Part shown: positions 1-13,061 of the stretch, piece after piece
How positions within the stretch are numbered: position 1 is the stretch's first letter
How the letters are laid out: every line of letters begins with the position of its first letter
Made by a program: the position numbers and the translations under genes
The notes under the pieces: generated by a model
Database searches by the model: none
The model's input: only the letters and a program-made list of their open reading frames with translations
What the model was told of the DNA's origin: nothing
Assembly: GCF_002078875.1 (NCBI RefSeq)
Contig: NC_034424.1
Location: forward strand, 5,441,566 to 5,505,565
Reading direction: 5' to 3'
DNA: 64,000 nucleotides
Source: Numida meleagris
Lineage: Eukaryota > Chordata > Aves > Galliformes > Numididae

Positions 1-799
1 CTCCCAGGGAGCGGGGCTGTCACCCCCTTTCCCAGCGCCGCTTTCCTCCGGCATTGGGCAATTTCCACCCCCCCCTGCACTGGGGCTGGGAAGTGATGGA
101 GCCGAAGGGATGGGGCTGGGGGCAGGATGGAGCCGGGCGTTTTGCTGCGGTGAAGTCCCCTGGTTGGCGCTGCATCCCCAACTGCAGCTGGAAGGGTTTA
201 TCCTGTGGTGGGGTGAGGGGGGTGCGGGGCTGGGATAGCATCACTGTGCCGTGGGGAAGCCCGGAGCATCCTTTAAAATGAGACAGGAGGGGTCAGGGAA
301 CGGGGATGGGGATGGATGTGGGTTTGACATGGATCTGTTTGATACAGGGCACTGGTGGGCAGGGGTCCCCTGCATGGGGTCTGGGGAGAATGGGAATGGG
401 AAACCCCATAGGAAAGGACCGAGTGGGGCTTTCAAGGCAATTTCCAGTGCCCACAGAAGAGGGACACCCCCAAATTTTGGAGATATTTTTGTAGAGCCCC
501 CACTCTTGATGCATTCCCATCATTACCCCATGCAGAAACCTTCCCTTCTCAGCACCCCTCACTGGCCCAAGGGACCACCCAGTGTAAAGGCTGCTGGGGA
601 GCAGGGGGGGAACCTTGGGGGGTTGGGGTCAAACCCTCCTGAGCAGTGCAGGGGAAAAGGGGATGATGGGTATAGGAAGTGTGGGGGGGTTGGGGGTAAA
701 GGGGACACTTTAGAGGGGACATTGCCCCATCCCAGGCTGGGGACACCCCTTGGGGACACGAGGATGATGGAGAACAGCCCCCACCCTGCAGCCCTTCCC

Positions 800-1060
800 T
801 GTGCGACACATGGCACCGGGCGGGCGCTAATTAAGCCAGAGGCCTAACGAGGTGCCCCCCGTGCCGCGGGGCGAAGCCGCAGAGCTCCGCAGCCTTCAGA
901 GAGTGGCAGCGGCAGCCGCCGGCCCCCTCCCCTTCCCTCCTCTTCCCCCTTTGGAGCGGGTATAATAAAGCAGCTTTTCAGCTGCGGCTGCAGTGATAGA
1001 TCAGGAAGAATTGTATGAGTCTATTAAAGTCTGTGCGTCTCCGAATGGAGACTGCGGCTA
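800..1060 (+). promoter_or_regulatory. Candidate TATA-containing CpG-rich promoter or enhancer in PRRX2 intron 1
   Basis: A CpG-rich patch (about 830-960) contains a homeodomain-type site, CTAATTAAG, near 829. It is followed by a TATA-like TATAATAAAG at 961-970 and a CAGCTG E-box near 980. The sequence then turns AT-rich until about 1030. This could be an alternative internal promoter of PRRX2, the start of a non-coding transcript, or an enhancer. No downstream coding exon was identified, so the call rests on motifs only. Confidence 0.25.
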
Positions 1061-1319
1061 AGCCAGGCGCCAGGCGCTCGCATTGAACCAGATGTGCTCA
1101 GGCGCCGTCCTTTCCAGCCACTGCAGCTGAGAGGCTGCCGCCTTCACACGCGAGGAAACTGGCTTGCACATGGCAGGGGAGCGGGGGAGCACATGGCAGG
1201 AGGGGTGCGGGGGGGGCACGGCCCTCCTGGCACAGCTGCGGCGTTGGGGGGGGGGGATGCACAAAGGTGGAGAGAGGGCTTTGCTGCGGGGGCTGTACCT
1301 CCCCGGGGCATGGCGGTGT

Positions 1320-1770
1320 CTGGGGGGGGGGTTGAATTGCACCCGAAAATATTGAGCGTTGATGGTGGAGGGAGGGCTGCATTGCATACAAGCTGTGCAA
1401 GTTATGGCTGGGGGGGGGGTTGTATTGGGCTCGGAGCTGTACGGGACACTGCAGTGTTCAGGGGGTGTTGCATTGTACCTGGAGATGCACAAAGCGTTGA
1501 TGGGGGGGTTGCATTGCACACAAGCTATGCAGGGCATTGCATTATTAAGCTGTGGGGGGAAGCTGTACTGCACCTTGAGCTGTGCAGAGCGTTGCTGGGG
1601 GTGTTGCATTGCACCCTGTGCCATAGAGGGGGGCTGTGTTGCACCCCAAGGGATGCAGGCCATTGCAGGGCTGAGCTGGCACCCTGAGCAGCACAGGGCA
1701 CTGTGACAGGGACAGCGATATGGCTGTGCAGGGAACGAATGGGGGGGTCCTGCTGCACCCCAGTGCACAC
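1320..1770. repeat. Degenerate minisatellite, period about 42 bp
   Basis: The core TTGCATTGCAC and close variants recur near 1334, 1376, 1425, 1468, 1509, 1567, 1604 and 1638, mostly 34-58 bp apart with a mode near 42. Runs of G and the word AGCTGTGCA separate the copies. The copies have diverged, so this is an old array. Both strands are open here only because of the repeat; I do not read the open frames as genes. Confidence 0.55.
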
Positions 1771-2117
1771 GGATCGATGTGGCTGCGTGGCCGTGGCCGT
1801 GGGACACTCGTTCCCCACCATTTTCAGATTGGCAGCCCTGGTCGTTGTGTGTCTGTGATTTGGGGGTTGTGAAGATCTCGGGGGAAATTTTAAATTAAAA
1901 AAAAAAAAACCTCCCCCCTCAAAAAAAAAAGAAACAACCCCACCCTGTTCTTGTTTAAATTGAAAGAGACTGAAGTGTTCCTATGAGTATTAGAGTTTTA
2001 TAAAACCTGAAACAAATGTCAAAACGGAACCACCAGGCACCATCCCCTCCGTGCTCCAGCCCCAGCAGGGTGCCCAGCAGGTTGTGTGTCACAGCTTTCC
2101 GTGGCTATTCCCTATCA

Positions 2118-2184
2118 TGACATCATGCAGTCAGATCCATATCGTGACATCATGCGGTCAGATCCATATCGTGACATCATGCAG
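2118..2184. repeat. 27-bp tandem repeat carrying TGACATCA motifs
   Basis: Two complete units (2118-2144 and 2145-2171) differ at one position, and a third partial unit runs 2172-2184. Each unit begins with TGACATCATG, a CRE/ATF-like octamer with one mismatch to TGACGTCA. The near identity suggests recent duplication. Three evenly spaced bZIP-type sites could act as an enhancer module, but that is inference. Confidence 0.7.
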
Positions 2185-3317
2185 ACCTGTCAGAGCTGAG
2201 GGAGTGGGGACACATTGTGTTTTATGGGATTTGTGAGTGAGCACCCAGAGGTCTCTCAGCTGTGCCCAGTACCAATGCCAGTGTGACCCCACTGGGGGCT
2301 GGGTTTTGGGGTTCTGAGTGTGGCAAGAAGGAGCCAGAGGGGATGGCACTGGTGTGATGAATAGAGGGGTCTCAGCTCTGCGGTGCCAGGCAAGAGCGGG
2401 ACCCCAGTGCAGCCCCTGCCCCCCCAGCATCATCTCACCTGCATCCAACCCACAAACAGTTAAATGGGTTTGGTCTGGGGGAAAGAAAGAAAAAAAAAAA
2501 AGAGAGAGAGAAAAGATACGAGCCACTTATTAAAATGAATGTTTTACAATAAATTTGGCGAGGGGCCACCGACCTCAAATGAAAACCAGACCGAAGGACG
2601 GCAACGCTGCTCGTTGGAAAGGGTTTGTGGGATGAGTGCGTGCCCATGGGGCACTCCTCAGAGTGGGGTGTGGGGATGGGGGCTCACAGCCGCCAACACA
2701 CCCCAAAGATTTGGTGACCCCATCCTGGGATGCCCCAGCAGTGGCCATGGGCTGCAGGGTGGGTTTGGGGCAGGTGCTTGGTGTTGGAATGGGGCTTGGT
2801 GGCATCTCCGCCTGGAAAATGCCTGTTTGGCCACAAAAAGGAAAAGATGGGGGGAGTGGGTGCCAGGGGTTGGTCCTGGTGCCCTCAGCTGCCCGAGGGG
2901 GTCCTGTGGGGCTGACAGCCATCCCCTGGTTCCCATATGGTCTCTTCCCTCGTCTTGGCAATGACCCTGATGCAATTAGGGCTGTGCGCTAACCTGGAGG
3001 GCTGGTGTTGGGTTTCAGTGCCAGATGCCATCGGGGCGGCCTCGCTATGGGCTTTTGCTTATTAAATTTCAAGAAATCACCTTTTTTTTTAATTTTAGTT
3101 TTTTTGCCGGGGGGGGAGGAAGGCTGGGATTGCCATGCCAGGAGTCCCTGGCCGGGAGCCAGCTGTTCCTGCTATGCAGCCCTGCCTGATTAGTTGTACG
3201 TCCTAAACGCCATGCCGCTCTCCCTGTACTTGGATGGGCACCCCTGGGGAAATGCACTTTGCAGGCAGAGCTGAGCTTTCAGCAGAGCTTTGCAATTGCG
3301 GGATGCTGGGGTCTGTC

Positions 3318-3400
3318 CCAGCATCACCCAGCCTAGCATCATCCATCCCAGCATCACCCATCCCAGCACCATCCATCCCAGCACCATCCATCCCCAAATC
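3318..3400. repeat. Short minisatellite (CATCCATCCCAGCAC type)
   Basis: About five imperfect copies of a 15-20 bp unit built on CAGCATCACCCATCC / CAGCACCATCCATCC run head to tail. It opens repetitive reading frames on both strands that have no coding signature. Confidence 0.6.
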
Positions 3401-5219
3401 CCATCCCGCTGCAGCTCCAGCACTGTCCCAGCCCTCTCCATTCCTGCTGCCCCATATCCTCCATCCACGGGGCCTGAGCAGAACGTTTCCTCGCGCACTG
3501 CTCACTCATCTGTTAGCTATCACGGCGCTGCCAGGCTCCGTGCTCAGCTATTTCAATGCACGGCACCAATGGTGCTGGGAAGCAGTGAAGCTGCAGCTTG
3601 GGTGGGTGCCTCTGTGCGCTCACAGTGCTCTTGTTGCCCCCCCCTCCTCCCCCCCAAAGCCTCATGTGATGCTGTAACCGATGGCTCCGGGAAGAGACAT
3701 GGCACACACAGCACTGAGCCCAGGGGATGCACAATGTGGGTGCCCTGGGTCAGTGCCACCCTGCAGGCCTGCAGCCACATGGGCTGGGGTTTTCTCCCCG
3801 TCATGGGCTTGTTCTGGTGAAGAGAAAGGCAGGATCAGGCCCTTAGCCCTGGGGAGACCCAACGAGCTCCATTCTGGTCCCCAAACCCTGGTGACCCGCA
3901 TGGTCCCACCACACGTCCTGCACTAAAGATGGGCTGTGCCAAAAAACAGCTTGGTGACACACAGCAGCCAGCAGAGCGCTCCAAGCACAGCCCTGTGGCG
4001 ATGTAGAGTGATACCCAGAACACTCCCAATTCATTTGGGCAGTTGGGCCACAATGGGGGCCCAATGCCCACACCACCCCCAGCTCCGGGGGGTGCACACG
4101 GAGCACCCCTGTGCACGATACTGCCTAAACCCATCCATCTGCAATGCTGGGTGGTTTCTGGCTGGTGCAGCAGCAGCCCCATGGCCATAAAGCAGCCAGC
4201 TGCTGCCTGTCAGTGAGCGGAGCTAAGACCCTCCCGGGACGGCCTTGGCCTCTTTTTTGGTACGGGCTTTTTGCTGCTCCTTTATAACAGAGACACTTTT
4301 CCCCCAGCAAAACTGGCAGCCTGTAAAAACGTGTCAGCGTTTCAGTTTTTTCACAATTAATGAGGTGAAACATCCTCGGAAACATTTCGCTGTAATGTTT
4401 CTCCGGTAGCTGAGATTTACCCCTCTCTTAAATTTTTAACGTCCGCCACTTGATCCGAGAAAGTTTCCTTCGGACTCAGCACATTTGGACCCCCCCCAGT
4501 CTCTCCTGCTCCCATTGAGCCTCCGGATTTCTGGGATATAGGGGGCTGAGGCTGGGCTGGAGGGGCAGGGAGCGGCCATGGGATGGGATGGGGCAGCAGG
4601 AGAGCCCCGAGGAGAGTGGCAGCCCTGGACCCCTGTCCCCGTGCCCTTGGGGTGGTCCTGAGTTGGGTTTCGATGATGTAGCATCGTCCCGAGCAAAGGA
4701 TGCTTCTTGCCTTCCTTGGGCTTTTGGAGGTGATTTGGGGATATCAGCACCTGCAGTAGAGTGGGCAGTTCCTGTTGTTGCTCCTGTGGTCATCCCTCTG
4801 CCCCGTTTTGGGGCACAGACCCCATCCCCGCTATGTCCCCATCCTTTGCTCATGGCCAAGTGGGAAACCAGCGCAATGTGCCCACACCTTCAGGATGTGA
4901 GCTGTGGGAAAAAGGGATCTGGAGCACGGGGAACCCCTGGGGGGTGGAAATTCCCAGGGCAGAGAGCTCTGCTCAACCCCATCACGACCCCAAGGGCAGC
5001 GCTTCCTTCTGATGGACGCAAGGAACCGGTTAATGGAGCTCGTGGAGCTCACTGGACGTCATCGCTGGAGCACGCCTTGCTTCCCTGGAGTATATAAAGG
5101 GATGAAGGGAGTCCACATGTTTACCGAGACAGACCATGGGAGAAACGAAAGACATTGTTTTTCCAAAGGATTTCTTGGCTGTAAAAGGCCTCCACCACCC
5201 TGCGGCTTCCCTGATGAAG

Positions 5220-5480
5220 GCCCAGCGTTAATTTGTTAAATCCACATCAAGTGCCCGGAGAACCAGTTGTTTATTTTTGCTAATTCAGCCGGCCGAGATC
5301 AAATTGGGGTTTTATTTGTTAAGGATAAACCTTAATTAATAAAAGCTATTTATTTGGTTAGAGCCGGCTGCAGCCTGAGGGTCAGATATGCCATGATCAT
5401 TATTTCAAGTAAAACAAACCCAAAACGTCTCTCAACAGTTTGAAAAATGTAGAAACTTAGAGAGCTGAATTTATTTGTCT
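5220..5480. promoter_or_regulatory. AT-rich island, candidate conserved PRRX2 enhancer
   Basis: In an otherwise GC-rich intron this island is AT-rich and holds clustered homeodomain-type motifs (GTTAATTTG, CTTAATTAATAAAAG, GATCATTATTTC). The flanks show no repeat signature. Such islands inside the introns of developmental homeobox genes are often conserved enhancers. Conservation cannot be assessed from one sequence. Confidence 0.3.
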
Positions 5481-6229
5481 TAGGAAGAATTTACAGCTAA
5501 TTCCCTCCAGGCTATTTCAACCCTTAAATTATACCCGAGAAGAAGAAAGACGGAAGAAAAAAAAAAAGCCAACACAAAAATGCCATTCCAGGAGGAGCAG
5601 GAAAGTAAATGGTACAGCAGATTGGATCTTCTGGATGGGGGGGGTTGGAATTTCAGGCTTAGAGACCTTTGGCAAATGAATGGAACGTGCAAAATAATGT
5701 AACGGGAGAAAGCTGCGGCCAGTGCGGGGCTCTCGGGGTCAGCGATGGGAAATGGAAGATGTGAGCATCCCAACGAGGTGGGGACAGCACGGTGTCACTG
5801 GGTGCTTGCTGGTGGAGGCTGGAAGTCAAAGCAGAGCCGGGGTGGAAATCCAGTGCGAGTCACGGCTCTGCAGTGCACATCACCAGATTGCAGCCCTCGC
5901 TGGCGGCCGGTTTGAGGCTCCCGGTGCCCAACACATTGTTCCTCTGGAACATGCAGGGAAAAAGGGCCAGAACTGGAAAAGTGAGCTTGCTCCGCGCTCT
6001 GCTAAATCAACACACCCTGACCCAGCCGCGCTGGGGCCATTGGTTTTGCAAATGGTGCATGACCACGCGCTCCCCGCTCCCCTCCGCGCGGCCGTTCTCC
6101 GTGGTCCTGGTGTGAGCGTGGCAGGGCTGCTGCCCTGGGGAAACCATGGGACACGTCCCACCATGAGCCACGGGGCTGCTGAGCCCCCCTCGCCCTCCCG
6201 ATGTCGTCCTTCATTATTCAGTAACGTTA

Positions 6230-6540
6230 TCCCTCTGTTTTCCCCCTTCCCCTGCATTTTTTTTCCCCTTCGGCGGAAATTGTAATCAGTGGAAAGTAAA
6301 TACACCGACGGAAAAGCAGGAGTTGCTTAGACATCCCCTCTGACCTCCGCCTGGACAATCAAGCCAATGCCTCCACCACGCTGCCAACAAACCCCCCAAA
6401 TTATAGCTGACAAATGCAGGGATTTGGCTTTTGCCAAAATCTCCCCCCAGCCGCCCCAAGTAATGCTTAGGGGGCAAAAGCAACACGGCGTTGAGCCATT
6501 ATTGACTTTGGGCAATTACGACTCTTAATTCATGGAAACC
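6230..6540. promoter_or_regulatory. AT-rich island, candidate conserved non-coding element
   Basis: A block with low repeat content contains TGTAATCAG, AAATTATAGC, GTAATGCTTAG, CAATTACGAC and CTTAATTCATGG, several resembling homeodomain or POU sites. It sits 2 kb upstream of the PRRX2 homeobox exon. It has no coding signature. Confidence 0.25.
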
Positions 6541-6894
6541 CACCAGGGTGCAGAAATGTTTTCTGATTCCCCCATGAAGGTTATGGTGAATCTGGCTGCA
6601 GTGAATCTCACTCCCCTGGCAAGGACTGCAGGGCGGTTTGTGATGCTCATCTTTGTGAAGCCGCCCTGGTTTATGAAGGCATCCTTTACAGAAGCAATGG
6701 CTGCCACCAGGGAGGGCAGCATTTATCTGGTCCTGCGGTCCTGTGGCTGGGAAGGGCTCCATGGTGGGGACAAGATGCATGTTCATCACTGAGCACAGCA
6801 GAGGACATGGGCATTTAAGGAGAGGGGATTTAAGAAACCCTAGTTTCTTTTGGCCAATTTAGGGTGAGCAAGAGAAGCCATCACTTACGGAAAA

Positions 6895-7115
6895 GTCATA
6901 AAATCACAGAATCATTCAGATTGGAAAAGACCTCTCAGATCCCCAAGCCCAACCCCAGCCCACCCCACCGTGCCCACTGACACGTCCCTCAGTGCCACAT
7001 CCCCACAGGTCTGGAACTCCTCCAGGATGGTGACCCCACCACTCCCTGGGCAGCTGTGCCAGTGCATCACCGCTCTTTCTGGACATCATTTTTTCCCCTA
7101 TCCAATCTGAGCTTC
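6895..7115 (-). mobile_element. CR1 LINE 3' fragment, reverse orientation
   Basis: The block opens with TCATAAAATCACAGAATCAT, the reverse complement of the CR1 terminal octamer repeats. It continues through the familiar reverse-oriented CR1 text (TTGGAAAAGACCTCTCAGAT, then a 'CTGGGCAGCTGTGCCAGTGC' segment). The right end fades near 7115. It is truncated with no ORF remaining. Confidence 0.8.
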
Positions 7116-7779
7116 AGATCCAACAGCCAGAATTTATACTGGGATGAAAATCAAACAGGGTTAATACATTTTGTTTATCCATTTCATTGGATTCTGTTGA
7201 GGGTCGTTGGCTTTTGACCCCAGGTTTCTGCCCAAGCCCTGGTCCCTCACACCGCTCTGTCCCGCAGCTCCTGCCCAGCGCTGCCAGCTCAGCCCCAGCC
7301 CTCGGAAAGATCTGGGTCGACCACAGCCGGACTTCATGTATTTTAATCCAGCGGCTCGTTAGCTCGCTGAGGAAAAACAGGACCAAAAAAGGAGTTTAAC
7401 TAAAAGGGGCAACTGGAAAGCGGAGACTGGCAGAACGTTTGGAGCGGCAGAAATGAGGGCTGGAGGGAATCTGGGGAATTTTATTTGCGAGCCTTTATGC
7501 GAACTGTGGCAAAGAGCAGCCTGCATTCTCCAGGCTGGGAAAGAGGCCCCGAACCCACGAGTATCTCAGGCACCAGCCTTGGTGCCCTCACCCTACCAAG
7601 AAGACCGTGTCCCATCTACGGCCACATGGGCTGTTCCCGGCATACAGAGACTGGAAGGTCTCTTGGGATCCCGTTGGCAGAGGTTTCGTGGTTATTCAGA
7701 ATTATAGGCCAAGACGATCTTGAAATTTCTACTTTCTTCCTGCTTGGTAGTGCCTTGAAGCAGGAGAGTTAATATCTCC

Positions 7780-8110
7780 CCCAGCAGATTTTGTTCCTTG
7801 CTCGAGACTCATCCCCAAATGCTGCACATCTATTTAATAAGTTCCAAGATAGTTTATTAGCAAGTATTTATTTCTTCAGCACACTCAGGGAGCAGTAATT
7901 CTTGCCATTGTGGCCTCTGCATTGATACAGAACAGAAAACCCCAATATAACCCCGCTATGAATCAGAGCGATGCCATAAAACTATTAACATCTCAAATAA
8001 TTCCAAAATACTTTCCCACCAGTAGGTACAGATTGGATCCAGATGCTTTATTAATGGAAAAAATAATTACCCAGTACCTCCATGAGGAATACCAACAGCA
8101 AGATGTCTTT
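7780..8110. promoter_or_regulatory. AT-rich island upstream of the homeobox exon, candidate CNE
   Basis: An AT-rich, non-repetitive block 400-700 bp upstream of the PRRX2 homeobox exon contains TTTAATAAG, TTTATTAGC, TTTATTAATGG and ATAATTACCC. One short open frame spans part of it (7910-8197) but lacks splice sites and family similarity. Enhancer function is inferred from composition and position only. Confidence 0.25.
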
Positions 8111-8496
8111 CCCATGAAGGCAGGGATTGGGCATCAATTTTCTTTTTTTTTCCCCATAAATTTGGCTAAACTTGATGATCTTAGCGACAAAAATTAGATG
8201 GGCAAAAAGCCCAAGATCGATATGGTGAAACCAAGTTGTGCCCTCCACTTGGAGCTGCCATGAGCAAACATAGGCAGAAATAAGCATGGAGGAAGCTGAG
8301 CTCCGAGGGCTGTGGATGTGTTTGTTCCTGGGGCGTGGATGAGGTTTGGTGGTACCATGTGGATGTGCTGGAGCTCTGCAAGTTGGTGGGGATGGGAGAC
8401 CTCTGAGGTGTTTTAGGGCTGGATTTATTGCTGTCCATGAAGACTGAAGCTTTAGGGAGGTGGGTTCTGCAGAATCTCATGGGGCTTTTGCTGTGA

Positions 8497-9575
<1,079 letters not shown>

Positions 9576-11545
9576 CCGGGGATAATCCCCATGGCCTCAT
9601 CCAGGACGCGGTGTGGGGATCCTGTACTGATCGGCACCAACCCGCCGCCCGCCCCACGCACTGCTCGTCCGACGTCCCAGCACCTCTCCTCTCCTCTTCC
9701 CTCTTGAAGGTAGAGTCAAGTCCCAGTCCGAAGTGGCACATCGCTATAGCCACATATGGAGCAAACTTGGTTAGAAACTTGCTTTTCTGCACACCCTTAT
9801 AATAAAGGCTATATATACACACACATACCCCCCACGCGCTCTTCGAGGACAAACAGACTTACCAAGCGAACAAGAATTTGCTTCCAAACATGGAAGGATC
9901 TTGGACTTTTGGATTTGACCAATTTGGGTATCTTGCCTGGAGAGCCAAAGAGTTATTGGGTCTTCTCCTCCCACAGGGACGGCACGCAGCACTGGGACGA
10001 TTGCGATGCTGCAAGATGCCAATTTTTTGAGCCCCCCCTTTATGCTGGGCCTTCACCTCCTCGTGCACTGCCAGCCATGGGGCTCAGTGGGACCACTGCA
10101 AGCCAACAGCTGCATTTCAGTGCCCGTAAACTGGGGGGGAACACATCGCCGTGCCCCATCCAGGCACCACCGCCCCACATCAGCGGGTTTGCCAGGAGTT
10201 CTGCAGAGCCCCAGGTCATTGAACCATCCCAGGGAAAGAGAAAATTGGAAAAAGCTGTTGGTTTCAGCTGAGTAGGCGGCTCCCGGTGCTCCGTGCCAAC
10301 GGCAAAGCAGGCTTCGTCTTCCGGAGGCACAGCATCCCCAGCGGCCGCTCTGCAGATGGGCTGCAGAGTGCGGGGCTGGAGGCTCCATGGGGTGTTTTCT
10401 GTGTTTCTGAATAAAGGAAACTGTATTCCCCACCACACCACACAGCCCAGTGAGGGGGCTCTTGGTTGCAAGGTGGGCACAAGACCTCCAGCGGCAGCAC
10501 TGCAGCAGTGTGGGATGAGCTGGCGCTGGGGCAAGAGGGAACTGACTCCATGGACAAACCCAATGGAGCACCCTTCCCTCACCCACTGCAAGGAGCAGCA
10601 GCCAAGCAGCCAGCCAGCCCTGCTCTTCTCGGAGGGCCTTGTCCAACCAGCACGGTGGGGCTGATAACAAGTGAATGTAGCAGTGGACCCAAGGATGGCC
10701 ACAGCAGCCACCGAGATCAGCACCCATCAGCATGCAATACCAAGGCCAAAAGTGCCCAAATCTCTTTGTACACCCACCCAAGAGCCCCCACCTCCTGCCC
10801 CCGGGAGCTTCCTCTCCCTTTCCCACCAGGGAAAGCCACACCTGGTCCTTGGTGGCCATGGTCACCCCCTGCGTGTGCCAGGTGGGGAGAGCAGAGCTCC
10901 CCAGAGTGCCACAGGGAGAATTCATGGGGATCCCACCACGCTGAGCGCTGCCATGCGGGCAGAGGAGCCCCCTGCAGAGCAAACCCCCACCCCAAGGAAC
11001 GGCGCTGGGGCGGGGGGCTCCCATTCCCATGGAAATCACAGGGCTCTTTTTTTTTTCGGTTATACAAGACAAAACCACAGGGATATAAATGTCGCTGCCT
11101 CTTTGAGAGCATTAATGAAAATAAACCCATTTAATAGTTTGCAGATGCCGTTTCTGTAAACCTAAAAAAAGCAGGGAATAAATATTTCTTCACTAAATAT
11201 CTATATGTATATATATATTGGAAAACATTCGTTCCTAATCTTAGGGCCCCTCCCTCGCCACGCTCTTGGCAGCTTTATCACGGAGCGTCACTCAGCGTTG
11301 CAGCCTCACCGAGAGGGAGATCAGGACGGAGGGATTATGGCCATGACATCCGAGCTCTCTCCCTTTTCTATTTGTACATTGCAATGGCTTGTAACGAGAT
11401 CCACAGTGGATTTTTTAATTTTTTTTTTTTTTTGCATGTCTGTGTTTTTGGAAAATTTTGTAAGGTTTTTTTTTTGTTTTTTTTTTTTTGTAAAAACAAC
11501 TCTTGTGAAATAATGGAGGAATAAATATTTTACTGAGTAGAGATG
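9576..11545 (+). other. PRRX2: PRRX2 3'UTR (probable) with several poly(A) signals
   Basis: No gene lies here. AATAAA hexamers occur at 9801, 10410, 11177 and 11520. The last two are in an AU-rich block (about 11040-11530) with TTTGTACATTGC and long T tracts, typical of a distal 3'UTR end. A short form ending after 9806 and a long form ending near 11.54 kb are both possible. Confidence 0.5.
11520..11525 (+). terminator. PRRX2: Distal PRRX2 polyadenylation signal AATAAA
   Basis: AATAAATATTTT in an AU-rich context closes the block that looks like 3'UTR. Sequence becomes GC-rich about 20 bp downstream. Nearer alternatives exist at 9801 and 11177. Confidence 0.45.
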
Positions 11546-13061
11546 CGTCCGCGCACGCAGAGCAGTGCTCACACCCTGGGGGCTGGGGGTAACATTGGGG
11601 TCCCACGGGGGCAGGGTTCCACATCCCAGTCCTACAGCTGGGGCTGTGGGCAGAGGGGCTGGAATTGCTGAGGCGCAGGCAGGAGATCCCCCCCAAGCAG
11701 CAGTGGGCACCCACGCTGTCAGAGCAACATCTCCCCCAGCAGCACGGCAACGGGCTGAGGAGGGACGGGGCCATGAGCAGAGCTCCTCACTGCTAAGCTG
11801 GAAGGTCCCATCCCGCAGCGCAGATGGGGGTGGAAGCCTTCGAGCACTCATTAGTGCTCCACAGACATCATGGGGAGGCATAAGCTGCAGAAGTCCTGCT
11901 GGGATGCGCGTTCAGCTGCGGTCATAGCAGAGAGCAGCACGTGGCACAGCCTTGAGAACCAGACAAGAAATGTAGAAAGGAGATCTGGACCTGCTTGGAG
12001 AAGCTGGGACGTAAGGAGGTGGCCTCTCGTGCTGCCACTGGAGCTGCACGCTGCTCTCAGTGCATGGACTCTGTGAGGGCTGAGCATCACCAGCACCCGG
12101 AGCCCACACCAGCACCAAGTGCAGCTCTTCCAGGCTCTGTCCCATGCACTGAGGTGGGCAGCACCCAGGTGAGTCAGGTTCTGCAGCCTGCTAGCTAGCA
12201 TGGACCAGAAGGGCAGGAACATAGGAACGAGCCCCTGGCCTGTGGAGTGCTGCAGGACCTGAGCTACAAAGTGGCAGGAAAAATGCAAGAGGTGTGCAGA
12301 GAAACTGCCTGATGCACCTGGCTGCTATTGCATCTGGCCCGCAGAGATCAAAATGAGCAAACGAGTGCTAGGAGTTCCCAGGAAAGGGCTGGAAAACAAG
12401 GCAGAAAGCACCCTCACAGCTGTCATAGAGCAGCATTAGCCCAAAATCCATCACCCCAAGATGCTGCAGAGATCAAAGGTACGAAATGGATTCGGAGAGG
12501 GTCAAGAAGTTAATGGTGGGTGGGTCTGTGGCAGAGAAACATGGCCCAGATTCAACTGCATGTGCAGAAAATCGCTGCCCTGCTGATTTCCAGAGGCAGG
12601 AGGGGCTCAGTGTGAAGGCTCAGCTTGTGTTTCTGGTACCTGCCTCGCTGGCAATCTCTGTTGTCTGTGGCCCCCCACACAGCAGCTCAGCCATCCCCAT
12701 GGCCATTGTGCTGTTTGCTGCTGCTTCACGATGGCCTCTGATCTCCACAGCCACTTGTCCAACCCCTGCCTAGTCCCACCCAGGCAGCATCATTGTGTCC
12801 TCACGTAGCCAGCACAGTGTCCCTTTGGAGGCCATCTGGCCCTGAGTCAGGAGACCCTTCAAGGCAAAGACCTTGCAGCTCCTGGGGCAGATTACTCCAG
12901 TGACTCGCGACTATTTGCTGCAGGAAATATGTCATTTATTTCTTGCCTGTGCCATCCCAGCTTCACTTCAGCCCCTGTTAGAGCAGGAGGTCCCAACCCG
13001 TGCTCTGAGGGCTCCTGGGAGACAGGAGCAGGGAGAGCAGCAGCCCACATGGCTGCAAGAG

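Noticed and set aside
1058..1807. A 249-residue minus-strand open frame in PRRX2 intron 1
   Set aside because: It is produced by the degenerate minisatellite; repeated Cys/His/Pro words reflect the 42-bp unit, not a zinc-finger protein.
10053..11078. A 341-residue minus-strand open frame
   Set aside because: It lies in the PRRX2 3'UTR on the opposite strand, is rich in Cys/Trp/Pro from GC bias, and resembles no family; there is no promoter or splice support.
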